Source: Corynebacterium gerontici
Lineage (GTDB): Bacteria; Actinomycetota; Actinomycetes; Mycobacteriales; Mycobacteriaceae
Length of the DNA: 64,000 nt
NCBI RefSeq assembly: GCF_003813985.1
Contig: NZ_CP033897.1
Span: 372,001-436,000 of the forward strand
Reading direction: 5' to 3'
Part shown: piece by piece, positions 8,716-16,844 of the stretch
Position numbering within the stretch: the stretch's first letter is position 1
Layout: each line of letters starts with the position of its first letter
Translations under genes and position numbers: made by a program
The notes under the pieces: generated by a model
The model's input: the letters and a program-made list of their open reading frames with translations, nothing else
What the model was told of the DNA's origin: nothing
Database searches by the model: none

Positions 8716-9615
8716 ATGAACACTCTCTGGACAACAAACCAGCTCCGCCTTCGCGGTATCAACCGCCGACAAATCCAAAACGCCCTCCGTCACGGCAAAC
8801 TCTTCCGCATCTACCGCGGTCACTACCTCAACCAAGAACCCACCCCCGACAACGTCCTCCAAGCCCTCCACCAGATCAAACCCCGCTGCAGAACAGCCGG
8901 AAAAACCGCCCACGAACAAGCCCAGGGCCAAGCACTGACGTTCCCCCTCATCATCGAAGTGCCACGCAACAAAGCCGTAATGAAATGCAAATACTTTCAA
9001 ATCTTTGAAACGCGCTGCAATGACTTCCGCAAGAAACAACCACCGCTTCGAGCCCTATCCCGCGAGCACACAAACACCAGCGCCGACGAGCGACGCGCCT
9101 TCCTAGAGCGGGCGTACGAAGGCAAAAACGGGGGACGTCGACTAGCTCAAGACCGGAAAGCGGTGCGCCACAAACCTGCGAGCATGATGCATGCGCTGGA
9201 GCAAGCACAAATCGGATGCGACTCCCACGCCGAAAGAAAATTCTTCAAAGCCGCAGCTCAAAGGGGCCTCAAATTTGAGCACAACGCGTGGGTAGGGCCG
9301 TATCGATACGACGGCGTCAACACCCGGCGGCGAATCATCGTCGAAATCGACGGGGAAACCTACCACCGTGCCGACACCGGACGCAGCGAAACCTTCGAAC
9401 AGTTCGAAATCGACCGCTGGAAAGACATCTCCGCAGGCTTTCGAGGATTCCGGGTGCTTCGCTTCACCAGCGACATGGTGGAGCGGTACTTCGAGAAAAT
9501 ACTCGACGTGCTGGAGGCTTTCATACGGGGAGGGGAGATGCCTAAGGAAGTGCGAGACCCAATTTGGACTTGGAAGACCTTGAAATTCGGGCAGAGGTGG
9601 GAGTGGATCGAGTAG
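8716..9615 (+). CDS. AbiEi-like winged-helix plus DUF559 nuclease-fold protein
   Basis: A 299-residue protein with two recognisable ends. The N-terminus (LWTTNQLRLRGINRRQIQ... LFRIYRGHYL, residues 4-37) resembles the wHTH head of AbiEi-type antitoxins. The C-terminus is a DUF559/Vsr-like PD-(D/E)XK fold: VEIDG at 209-213, YH at 216-217, then FEIDRW and GFRVLRFTSDMV. Such genes are common in actinobacteria, often called hypothetical; a nuclease or DNA-repair role is suggested by the fold, not shown. No AbiEii-type toxin partner is adjacent. No clear Shine-Dalgarno precedes ATG 8716. It ends just before the 106-bp repeat array. Confidence 0.75.
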   Translation: MNTLWTTNQLRLRGINRRQIQNALRHGKLFRIYRGHYLNQEPTPDNVLQALHQIKPRCRTAGKTAHEQAQGQALTFPLIIEVPRNKAVMKCKYFQIFETRCNDFRKKQPPLRALSREHTNTSADERRAFLERAYEGKNGGRRLAQDRKAVRHKPASMMHALEQAQIGCDSHAERKFFKAAAQRGLKFEHNAWVGPYRYDGVNTRRRIIVEIDGETYHRADTGRSETFEQFEIDRWKDISAGFRGFRVLRFTSDMVERYFEKILDVLEAFIRGGEMPKEVRDPIWTWKTLKFGQRWEWIE

Positions 9616-9620
9616 TTCGG

Positions 9621-9954
9621 GGTTTCGGTGCGGGGCGAGGTGTTGTGCCGGTGGAACGGGCGTGCGTGGTGTGCGTTTTCCCCCGGCGCTGGGTGGGATT
9701 TGGTGTGGAAAGCAGCTTGGTGCCGGGGTTTCGGTGCGAGGTGAGGTGTTGTGCCGGTGGAACGGGCGTGTGTGGTGTGCGTTTTCCCCCGGCGCTGGGT
9801 GGGATTTGGTGTGGAAAGCAGCTTGGTGCCGGGGTTTCGGTGCGAGGTGAGGTGTTGTGCCGGTGGAACGGGCGTGCGTGGTGTGCGTTTTCCCCCGGCG
9901 CTGTGCGGGATTTGGTGTGGAAAGCAGCTTGGTGCCGGGGTTTCGGTGCGGGAA
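9621..9954 (+). repeat. 106-bp tandem repeat, three copies plus a partial fourth
   Basis: Units begin at 9621, 9727 and 9833 with a partial copy from 9939. Each starts GGTTTCGGTGCG and contains GGTGTTGTGCCGG and GGCGCTGGGTGGG; the spacing measured at two internal markers is 106 in every case. Copies differ at only a few bases. The plus strand is strongly G+T-rich. The period is not a multiple of three, so it is not coding. The array fills the gap between the 3' ends of two convergent genes (stop at 9615 and stop at 10037). Confidence 0.95.
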
Positions 9955-10021
9955 GGGGCATCATGCCGAGGGGGTAGCGCACTCCCCTCCCGGGGTGGGG
10001 GGGGGACCCGAGGCGGCCCCG

Positions 10022-10033
10022 GCGTCGAAAAGC
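10022..10033 (+). repeat. Copy of dispersed CGTCGAAAAGC element
   Basis: GCGTCGAAAAGC, 3 bp beyond the stop codon of the minus-strand permease gene and after the repeat array. With the inverted copy at 11979-11990 it brackets the permease gene. Confidence 0.65.
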
Positions 10034-10036
10034 TTG

Positions 10037-11950
10037 CTACTCCACTTCGGTGAATTTGCGGTCCCAGGCGGAGCGGACGGGGTTGGCGTCGGCGAGCAGG
10101 AGGTCGAAGCGGTCGTTGGCGATCTCGATGATTTCGGAGAGGACGGTGCGGCGTTCCTGGGCATCGGAGTTGGCGAGACGGCGCACCCCGGCTTCGAGCA
10201 CCGTGTCGATGGAATCGTTTGTTCCCAGGTAGGAGACGAAGGGGAGGTCGAAGCGTTCGCGGTAGGCGGCGGAGAGGTCGAGCAGCTGGGCGGTTTGGAC
10301 ATCGTCGAGGTCCTCGAGGTTCAGGGAGCCGCGGGCGGCGCTCGTCTCCGTGGTCAGCAGCTCGGCCATGTCCGGGTAGTCGCGGATGAGCGCGGCCTGC
10401 TGCTCGGACACGCCGGTGAGCACCGCAACCTGGATGGCTTCGCGCAGGTCGTTGATGTCGGAGAATGGGCGCGATTCCCAGGCGTCGTGGAGCGGCCACG
10501 TCTGGGCATTAAACAGCGGTGCGAGCGTTTCGACGAACTCCGCCCGCTCCATCGAGTTCAGCTCATCAAGGGACACACCGCCGTTGGAGGTCCGGGCGAC
10601 ATCGGAACCCGACTGGCGGCCAACGTGGAAGAAGAGCAGGTTCAAGATGATCGCGGTGATCGCGCCGATGGACATGCCCGAAGAGACGAAGGTGCGCGTC
10701 CACTCTGGCATCGCTTCGGCAACGGAAGGCTTGAAGGTGATGAGCATCGCGAGCCCAAGCGCGGTGGTGACGATGACGGCATTGCGATTGTCGCTGAGGT
10801 CGGTCTTGGCGATGGTCTGCAGGCCAACCCATGCCACATTCGCGAACAGTGCCAAAGATGCGGCGCCGAGAACGGGGTGCGGAATGGACGCAACCACCGC
10901 ACCTGCTTTGGGCAGAAGTCCAAGCAGGATCATGAATCCAGCGGCGGAGGCCGCCACCCAGCGCGACTTCACGCCGGTGATGCGCACGAGCCCCACGTTT
11001 TGCGCGAAGCAGGTGTAGGGAAAGGAGTTCATGACGCCGCCGAGGAAGGTGGACAAGCCATCGGCGCGCAGGGCTCGCTGCACGTCACCGCGGCGGATGC
11101 GCTTCTTCACAATCTCGCCGGTGGCGAAGACGTCGCCGGTGGTTTCCACCATGGTGATGATCATGACCACGATCATGGAGAGCACGGCTCCGGCGTTGAA
11201 TTGTGGCACACCGAAGTAGAAGGGGGTGGTGATGCCGAATGCGCTGGCTTCGCCAACCGCGGAAAGAGAAGCATCGCCGAGTGCGAGCGCCACGAGCGTG
11301 CCCGCGACGAGGCCGATCAAGATTGACAAGGTGCCCAGGAATCCTTTGAAGAATCGCTGGACGAGGACGATGAGCAGCAGCGTGCCAAAACCGTAGGCCA
11401 GGTCGCGCGCGAGTGGCTCATCGGCATAGTTGACGAAGTCGTTGGCGGATACGGCGAGCAAAGAAGTGCCCATGACCAGCAGGACTGTGCCTGTGACCAC
11501 GGGCGGGAAGAATTTGAGGAACCGCGCGAACACTGGGGTGGCGAAGAATGTGAAGAGGCCTGCGGCGATGACGGCTCCGTAGACGGTGGGCAGCGATTCC
11601 ACCCCGCCTTCGCCGTTGCTGACCCCGAGTCCGATGGCGATGATCGGCGCTACGGCGGTGGTGGTGACGCCTTGGATGATTGGCAGTCGCACGCCGATGT
11701 GTTTGCCCAACCCGACGGACTGGATGATGGTGGCTAGGCCGCAGGTGAGGAGATCTGCGTTGATGAGGTGGATGGTGGTGGCGGTGTCGAGGTTCAGTGA
11801 GCCTGCGATCAGCAGTGGCACGATCACGGCACCGGCGTAGAAGGCGAGCACGTGTTGGAGGCCCAGCGCTGCGAGTTTGGGCGCTGAGGGGACGGCGTCC
11901 ACGGGGTGTGTTGGGGCGGTCAAAACAAAACTCCGAGGGTTAGTTGGCAT
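10037..11950 (-). CDS. NCS2 nucleobase permease fused to a degenerate OHCU-decarboxylase domain
   Basis: A 637-residue fusion. Residues about 20-450 are a 14-helix xanthine/uric-acid permease of the NCS2 (UacT/PbuX) family: GLQHVLAFYAGAVIVPLL at the start, VETTGDVFATGEI in the central substrate region, and the NVGLVRITGVKSRWV segment. Residues about 464-637 match OHCU decarboxylase, the enzyme completing urate breakdown to allantoin (RPFSDINDLREAI, LSAAYRERFDLPFV, EIIEIANDRF). The catalytic HPDL is DYPDM here (524-528) and the SxxEQ glutamate is replaced by alanine, so this domain looks inactive. Start ATG 11950; GTG 11959 is an alternative and neither has a clear Shine-Dalgarno. Confidence 0.88.
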   Translation of the reverse strand: MPTNPRSFVLTAPTHPVDAVPSAPKLAALGLQHVLAFYAGAVIVPLLIAGSLNLDTATTIHLINADLLTCGLATIIQSVGLGKHIGVRLPIIQGVTTTAVAPIIAIGLGVSNGEGGVESLPTVYGAVIAAGLFTFFATPVFARFLKFFPPVVTGTVLLVMGTSLLAVSANDFVNYADEPLARDLAYGFGTLLLIVLVQRFFKGFLGTLSILIGLVAGTLVALALGDASLSAVGEASAFGITTPFYFGVPQFNAGAVLSMIVVMIITMVETTGDVFATGEIVKKRIRRGDVQRALRADGLSTFLGGVMNSFPYTCFAQNVGLVRITGVKSRWVAASAAGFMILLGLLPKAGAVVASIPHPVLGAASLALFANVAWVGLQTIAKTDLSDNRNAVIVTTALGLAMLITFKPSVAEAMPEWTRTFVSSGMSIGAITAIILNLLFFHVGRQSGSDVARTSNGGVSLDELNSMERAEFVETLAPLFNAQTWPLHDAWESRPFSDINDLREAIQVAVLTGVSEQQAALIRDYPDMAELLTTETSAARGSLNLEDLDDVQTAQLLDLSAAYRERFDLPFVSYLGTNDSIDTVLEAGVRRLANSDAQERRTVLSEIIEIANDRFDLLLADANPVRSAWDRKFTEVE

Positions 11951-11978
11951 TGACCGCACTAGCTTATTACGTCACCGA

Positions 11979-11990
11979 GCTTTTCGACGT
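11979..11990 (-). repeat. Copy of dispersed CGTCGAAAAGC element (reverse)
   Basis: GCTTTTCGACGT, lying directly after the MFS stop codon and 28 bp upstream of the permease ATG. On the minus strand it reads ACGTCGAAAAGC towards the permease gene. Confidence 0.65.
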
Positions 11991-13412
11991 TCACTCGTGC
12001 GCATACGCAGTGTCCTTCGGGTTGTTTCTGAGCAACCATCCTGTAGTGGCTGCTCCGATGAGTGTGCTACCTGCAGCGAAGCCGAGCAGCCAAACAAACG
12101 AGGAATCGAGGGCGGGGGCATCGATTGCCCCCGCGAAGTTGGCTTCTAGGCCACTGTTGCGGGTGTAGATTGCGGCTAAGAGTGTGCCGAATACGGAGAC
12201 TGAAATGAGAGCACCGAACTCGTAGGAGACTTCTTCGATGGCCGATGCCATGCCGGAGCGTTGCTTGGGGGCGGATCCAACGATGGCGGTGGAGGCAACG
12301 GACATGGCGAACCCCGAACCTGCGCCTGCGCTGATAATTCCGAGTACGAACAGCGGGAAAATGGAATTCGAGGCCGCCAGGTAACAAAGTCCAAAGCCCG
12401 CAGCCATGATGGTGAGTCCGCCTGAGATCAGCGGGAGGAATCCGATTCGGTGAAGTATAAAACCGCCGATGAGTGATGTGGGAAAGGCGGAGATCGCGGC
12501 AACGCCGGTGAGCATTCCTGCTTGGAGAGGAGAGAAATGCTCGGTGAGCTGGAAGCGTTGGGTGGTGACGAGCATGACCCCCGAGTGCGCGAACATGGTG
12601 AACAACGCGGTGAGCACGCCGGCGCTGAACAGGCGGCTTCGGAAGATGTCCATGGCGATGAGTGGTTCGGGCAGGGAGGCATTTCGCCGCCAGAACGCAA
12701 TTGAACCGAGGATCGTGAACAGGATGCCCAGCCACAACAGCCCGGGGTGGGCAATTTCTTTGATCAGGAGCACCAGTCCGGTCATGGTGAGCATGGCAAA
12801 GATAGAGGCTGCCAGATCCCAGCGACTACCGGGGTGTTTCACATTCGCTGGTGCGAGAATGAAAGTGGCGATCAAGGCTGCCAGAGCTACCGGAATGTTC
12901 ACCACAAAAACTGAACCCCAGTAGAAGTGTTCGAGGAGAAAGCCCCCGAGCACCGGTCCTGCCGCTGCGCCGATGGTGGCAACTGAGCCCCAAATGGCGA
13001 TGGCAACATTGCGCTCTTGCACGTCCACGAATGTGATGCGCAGCAGCGCCAGCGTTGCGGGCATCATCACCGCAGCACCCATGCCCAGGAGCGCGCGGGC
13101 GGCGATGAGCACCGCGACGTTTGGGGAGGCCGCAGCCAAGGCCGAGGCCCCGGCGAAGATGATGAGGCCGATTTCGAACATGCGGCGATGGCCGATCCGG
13201 TCTCCAAGAGTGCCGGTTCCCAGAAGCAAGCCGGAGATGACCAGTGAATAGGCATTTAACACCCACAGGCCCTCCAGCTCGCTCATGTGCAGCTTGGTGC
13301 GTAGGGCGGGAAGCGCGGTGAACAGGATCGAATTATCCGCGCTGATTAGCAGCAGGCCGCAGGAGATGACGCCGAGAAAGACCCATCGGTTGGGTGTTTG
13401 TGAAGAAGCCAC
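11991..13412 (-). CDS. MFS multidrug efflux transporter, DHA2 (QacA/EmrB-like)
   Basis: About 473 residues with fourteen hydrophobic segments, typical of the 14-helix DHA2 group exporting drugs or cationic dyes by proton antiport. Landmarks: ISADNSILFTALPAL in helix 1, GLWVLNAYSLVISGLLLGTGTLGDRIGHRRMF region (motif A) and the motif-C stretch IGAAAGPVLGGFLLE in helix 5. I prefer GTG 13412 (MASSQTPNRW); the longer TTG frame from 13442 would begin upstream of the likely CATAAT -10 element. It is divergent from phoR with a 125-bp gap. Confidence 0.88.
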   Translation of the reverse strand: MASSQTPNRWVFLGVISCGLLLISADNSILFTALPALRTKLHMSELEGLWVLNAYSLVISGLLLGTGTLGDRIGHRRMFEIGLIIFAGASALAAASPNVAVLIAARALLGMGAAVMMPATLALLRITFVDVQERNVAIAIWGSVATIGAAAGPVLGGFLLEHFYWGSVFVVNIPVALAALIATFILAPANVKHPGSRWDLAASIFAMLTMTGLVLLIKEIAHPGLLWLGILFTILGSIAFWRRNASLPEPLIAMDIFRSRLFSAGVLTALFTMFAHSGVMLVTTQRFQLTEHFSPLQAGMLTGVAAISAFPTSLIGGFILHRIGFLPLISGGLTIMAAGFGLCYLAASNSIFPLFVLGIISAGAGSGFAMSVASTAIVGSAPKQRSGMASAIEEVSYEFGALISVSVFGTLLAAIYTRNSGLEANFAGAIDAPALDSSFVWLLGFAAGSTLIGAATTGWLLRNNPKDTAYAHE

Positions 13413-13453
13413 AAAGGGCAACCCTAACCGATTATGCTGCAATCTTGCGTAGC

Positions 13454-13475
13454 CTCACAGCGAACTCACAGCCAA
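13454..13475. promoter_or_regulatory. 11-bp direct repeat upstream of phoR
   Basis: CTCACAGCGAA followed at once by CTCACAGCCAA: two 11-base units, ten identical positions. OmpR/PhoB-family regulators bind such head-to-tail repeats at about one helical turn. It lies 62 bp before the phoR ATG and about 40 bp before the MFS start, so it could serve PhoR autoregulation, the MFS gene or both. Assignment is inference. Confidence 0.5.
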
Positions 13476-13537
13476 CGGGAGTTAGCTTGAGCCAATACTT
13501 CAATACACGGCACCCCAACCTAGGAGAGCACCCCTCG

Positions 13538-14239
13538 ATGAACGAAAAAGCCACCCGAGTACTGGTCGTCGACGATGAACCCAACATCGTGGAGCTGCTC
13601 AACGTTTCCCTGAAGTTCCAGGGTTTTGAGGTGGCCACCGCTACGTCCGGGGACGAGGCACTGGAGGTAGCCCAGGAATTTCAGCCGGACGCATTCATTC
13701 TTGACGTGATGATGCCGGGCATGGACGGCTTTGAGCTGCTGCCAAAGTTGCGAAGCGCGGGCCTGGACGGGCCGGTGCTGTACTTGACCGCAAAGGACGC
13801 CCTGGAACACAGGATTCACGGCTTGACCATCGGGGCGGATGACTACGTCACCAAACCGTTCTCTTTGGAGGAGGTGATTACGAGGCTCCGGGTGATTCTG
13901 CGCCGCGGCAATCACGTGGAAGAGCCCCAGGACGATGCCACGTTGACCTATGCCGATCTCACACTCAACGACGACACCCATGAGGTAACCAAAGCCGGGC
14001 GAGTGGTGGAACTTTCGCCAACCGAGTTCAATCTGTTGCGCTACCTGATGATCAATGCCGAGGTCGTGCTGAGCAAAGCTAAGATTTTGGACAACGTGTG
14101 GCACTACGACTTCGGCGGAGACGGAAACGTGGTGGAGAGTTACATCTCCTATCTGCGCCGGAAGGTGGATACCACCGACATGCCCTTGATCCACACCGTC
14201 CGCGGGGTGGGCTACGTGCTTCGCAAGCCTCGGAAGTAG
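13538..14239 (+). CDS. phoR: OmpR-family response regulator PhoR (phosphate starvation)
   Basis: A 233-residue two-domain regulator. The receiver has the acidic pocket VVDDEP, the phosphoacceptor Asp56 in LDVMMPGMDG and the conserved Lys106 in DDYVTKPFS. The second half is a winged-helix DNA-binding domain with LSPTEFNLLRYLM and the ending HTVRGVGYVLR. ATG 13538 is set by AGGAGAG 10 bp upstream. In C. glutamicum this regulator, in the same place beside pqo, is PhoR, activated by PhoS to induce pstSCAB and other phosphate-starvation genes; its M. tuberculosis counterpart is called PhoP. The kinase gene follows 6 bp later. Confidence 0.9.
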   Translation: MNEKATRVLVVDDEPNIVELLNVSLKFQGFEVATATSGDEALEVAQEFQPDAFILDVMMPGMDGFELLPKLRSAGLDGPVLYLTAKDALEHRIHGLTIGADDYVTKPFSLEEVITRLRVILRRGNHVEEPQDDATLTYADLTLNDDTHEVTKAGRVVELSPTEFNLLRYLMINAEVVLSKAKILDNVWHYDFGGDGNVVESYISYLRRKVDTTDMPLIHTVRGVGYVLRKPRK

Positions 14240-14245
14240 TGCTGC

Positions 14246-15697
14246 ATGAGCGTTGCAAACCCTTACGCCAGGGCTGTGATCCAGGAGCCCCTTAAGAAGC
14301 GGAAGTGGGTGCCGGAGGTGGGGCGTCGAAAAGCAAAAGAAATTCCTCTCAGGCTTGGGCTCATCATCATCATTGTGGTGGTGTCCGGGATGGGGCTGGC
14401 GGCGAGCTCGGTGGCGGTGAATCGCACCATGGTGGAGCTTGTGTATTCGCGTATCGACGCCGACCTGGAGCGTGGTCTGGGCGGATGGGCCTCCCAAGAT
14501 TCACTCTTTAATGATTCGGGGAACGTGGCAACGCGCCCGCCCACAGATTTCTACGCGGTCAAGATCTTCCCTGATGGCTCGGCGCTGGAATTCAATGAGC
14601 ACCAATCCGCCCCGAATTTGCAGCAGATTCAGCCAGGCGGCGGGCCGATCACGGTCGAGTCGAAGGACGGTTCAGAGACGCATTGGCGAGTGCTCGCGCA
14701 AATCGACAATGGCGTGACCACGGTGGTGGCCAAAGACATCACCCAAGAGTCGGTGATTCTGCAAAGGCTTGCAACCGGTCAGGTGGTGATTGGACTCTCG
14801 GTTCTGCTCATCACCGCGCTGTTTGCCTTCTTCCTCGTGCATCGCGCCCTCAGGCGCCTGCGGGAAGTCGAAGCGACCGCCAAGGCGATCGCCTCTGGTG
14901 ACCTGGACCGGCGGGTGCCCGAAGGGGCGGACAATACTGAGGTGGGGGAGCTATCGCATTCGCTGAACGTGATGCTCGAAAGGCTGCAGGGTTCCATCGT
15001 GGAACTGAAAAGCAAAGAGGAACAGATGCGGCGCTTCGTGGGCGACGCCTCCCACGAGCTGCGGACCCCCTTGACCAGTGTGAAGGGATACGCGGAGCTC
15101 TACCGATCCGGTGCAACCGACGACGCCAAACTGGTGCTAGAGAAAATCGAGGCCGAGGCCAGCCGGATGAGCGTGCTGGTGGAAGACCTCCTGGCGCTCA
15201 CCAGGGCAGAAGGCTCGCGCTTTGAGGAAGCCGACGTGGACATGCTCGAGCTTTCGCTTTCCGTCGCCTCATCACTGCGCGCCGCCTACCCGGAGCGTTG
15301 CATTGATGTGCGAAGCGAGTGCGCCGAGATCCCGGTGGTGCGAGGCGACGCAGCTCGACTCCACCAGGTGCTCACCAATCTCAGCGTGAATGCTCTAAAA
15401 CACGGCGGTGAAGACGCAAAAGTGTCCATTCAGTTGGCGCAGGACGATCCCGGTTGGCTCAGCATCGAGGTTGCGGATGATGGCATTGGGCTTAGCCACG
15501 AAGATGCAGCGCACATTTTTGAGCGCTTCTACCGCGCCGACACCTCCAGGGCCAGAGCTACCGGTGGCAGCGGGCTTGGCCTCGCGATCACCAAGACGCT
15601 GGTGGAAGCACACCACGGCACCATCGAGGTGGAAAGTGAATTGGGCGAGGGCACCACGTTTAAGGTTCGTCTGCCTCGGCAGCATAGCGCTGAGTGA
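14246..15697 (+). CDS. phoS: Sensor histidine kinase PhoS
   Basis: A 483-residue membrane sensor kinase. Transmembrane helices lie near residues 34-58 and 177-197 and enclose an extracytoplasmic domain of about 120 residues. A HAMP linker follows, then the phosphoacceptor His270 in the GDASHELRTPLTSVKGY H-box, the N-box around NLSVNALKHGG, and the G-boxes ADDGIGL and GGSGLGLAI. It should phosphorylate the PhoR regulator encoded just upstream. GGAAGTAG precedes ATG 14246. Its 3' end overlaps the convergent hydrolase gene by 38 bp. An exact CGTCGAAAAGC word lies inside the coding sequence at 14324. Confidence 0.9.
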   Translation: MSVANPYARAVIQEPLKKRKWVPEVGRRKAKEIPLRLGLIIIIVVVSGMGLAASSVAVNRTMVELVYSRIDADLERGLGGWASQDSLFNDSGNVATRPPTDFYAVKIFPDGSALEFNEHQSAPNLQQIQPGGGPITVESKDGSETHWRVLAQIDNGVTTVVAKDITQESVILQRLATGQVVIGLSVLLITALFAFFLVHRALRRLREVEATAKAIASGDLDRRVPEGADNTEVGELSHSLNVMLERLQGSIVELKSKEEQMRRFVGDASHELRTPLTSVKGYAELYRSGATDDAKLVLEKIEAEASRMSVLVEDLLALTRAEGSRFEEADVDMLELSLSVASSLRAAYPERCIDVRSECAEIPVVRGDAARLHQVLTNLSVNALKHGGEDAKVSIQLAQDDPGWLSIEVADDGIGLSHEDAAHIFERFYRADTSRARATGGSGLGLAITKTLVEAHHGTIEVESELGEGTTFKVRLPRQHSAE

Positions 15698-16334
15698 TTT
15701 GCTCCAGCGCTTCCAAAATGGGCAGCGTTTGCCGGGGAAGCTCTTCGTGGCGGACCCCTTTGAGCTCAATGGTGTGCCCCAGTTGGCTTGAAGCCGCAGG
15801 CACAATGAGGTCAGCGGTGGAATACACGGAGATCAGCTCTAAGCCCTCGGGCACGCTCGCGGGCAGGGCCTCAGTGATATCTACGAACACCTGCCCAGCG
15901 ACGAAGCGCACCACCGGGCTCAGCAGCGGCCGCGAAACTTTATTCAGTGGAAGGCTCCGCGGAACGCCTTTGAACGCCGCACCCAGTCCCACCAGGCCGC
16001 GTACGAGTGTCGGGTGCATGTGAGCAAGTCGCAACCCGAGCAGACCACCCGCAGAATGTCCCACGATGTCGAGCTGCTGCACCCCCAATCCCTGCAGTGA
16101 GCGCATGTAGGCGCTGAGCTCGCGCGTTGAATCCTCCAGGGAATTCGTGCCGTGCTCGCCATATTTGGGTGCGAAAAATGGCCGCCCCCGGTTGGCGAGT
16201 GCGCGCGCCGGGTGGGCGAAATTCCCCGGCGAGCCGAGTGTGCCGTGCAGAAAGAGCACCGGCACCTCACCAGGCTTGTAGGCGGGGGAGGGTGGGAGCA
16301 TACCCATGGGCGGCACCCATTTCAGCAGGGCCAT
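15660..16334 (-). CDS. Alpha/beta hydrolase (lipase/esterase type)
   Basis: A 224-residue single-domain alpha/beta hydrolase. The oxyanion-hole segment is VLFLHGTLGSPGNF (27-39), the nucleophile elbow GHSAG has Ser94, the acid is probably Asp175 in YSTADLIVP, and the base His196 in VRHEELP. The layout resembles triacylglycerol lipases and cell-envelope esterases of the LipA/EstA kind; there is no signal peptide. The substrate cannot be inferred. It follows directly on the HIT gene (1-bp junction), so they probably form one minus-strand operon. Confidence 0.85.
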   Translation of the reverse strand: MALLKWVPPMGMLPPSPAYKPGEVPVLFLHGTLGSPGNFAHPARALANRGRPFFAPKYGEHGTNSLEDSTRELSAYMRSLQGLGVQQLDIVGHSAGGLLGLRLAHMHPTLVRGLVGLGAAFKGVPRSLPLNKVSRPLLSPVVRFVAGQVFVDITEALPASVPEGLELISVYSTADLIVPAASSQLGHTIELKGVRHEELPRQTLPILEALEQITQRYAAEADEP

Positions 16335-16736
16335 TTAGGCGTCGAGTGCCGCTCGGATGCGCTCGGCTGCATCGTCCATGCGTTCGGGATCAGTCTCGTC
16401 CATCGCCATGGCCTGCGAGAAGTCGTAGTCCGCCATGCGAGAGGTTGGGAAGACATGGATGTGGGTGTGAGGTACGTCGAATCCCGCAATCACATACCCC
16501 GCGCGCGGGGCGTCGAAGGTCTTGATAATCGCCTGGCCAACCTTTTGAGCGACTTCGTTCAGGCGCCCCCACGTGTGGGCATCCAGATCCGTCCAACGGT
16601 CTACTTCTTTCACCGGAACCACCAGCACATGCCCGTACGTGAGGGGCTCGATGGTCAAAAATGCCACCACATCCTCGCTGCGGTACACGAATCGCCCGGG
16701 CAATTCACCTTCGATGATCTTGCTAAATACGCTCAT
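16335..16736 (-). CDS. HIT-family nucleotide hydrolase
   Basis: A 133-residue histidine-triad protein. The signature HTHIHVF places His90, His92 and His94 in the usual active site; the N-terminal FSKIIEGELPGRFVY and PLTYGHVLVVPV are standard for Hint-like phosphoramidases that hydrolyse AMP-linked adducts. Translation most likely starts at ATG 16736, next to TTGGAGGG. The reading frame stays open far upstream, antisense to purD, but that part is not protein-like. A dispersed repeat element lies 27 bp before the start. Confidence 0.92.
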   Translation of the reverse strand: MSVFSKIIEGELPGRFVYRSEDVVAFLTIEPLTYGHVLVVPVKEVDRWTDLDAHTWGRLNEVAQKVGQAIIKTFDAPRAGYVIAGFDVPHTHIHVFPTSRMADYDFSQAMAMDETDPERMDDAAERIRAALDA

Positions 16737-16762
16737 GCCCTCCAAGACTAATGGTATTGCCA

Positions 16763-16774
16763 GCTTTTCGACGC
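16763..16774 (-). repeat. Copy of dispersed CGTCGAAAAGC element (reverse)
   Basis: GCTTTTCGACGC in the 108-bp gap between the divergent HIT and purD genes. On the minus strand it reads GGGGCGTCGAAAAGC and ends 27 bp before the HIT ATG. Confidence 0.65.
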
Positions 16775-16844
16775 CCCACGCCGCCCTTTTCGCACCCGCT
16801 TCAATGGGGGTACCCGCCGTGAGGTCGAAAGATACACTGGTTGC

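Noticed and set aside
9621-9954. Insertion-sequence remnant
   Set aside because: No transposase-like frame and no terminal inverted repeats; a simple tandem duplication explains the pattern.
9360-10499. 379-codon minus-strand frame across the 106-bp repeats
   Set aside because: It crosses the DUF559 gene end, the repeats and the permease end; its sequence is His/Pro/Arg-rich, typical of antisense GC-rich DNA, and the repeat period is not a multiple of three.
9857-11326. 489-codon plus-strand frame
   Set aside because: It is the antisense shadow of the permease gene and has no recognisable domain.
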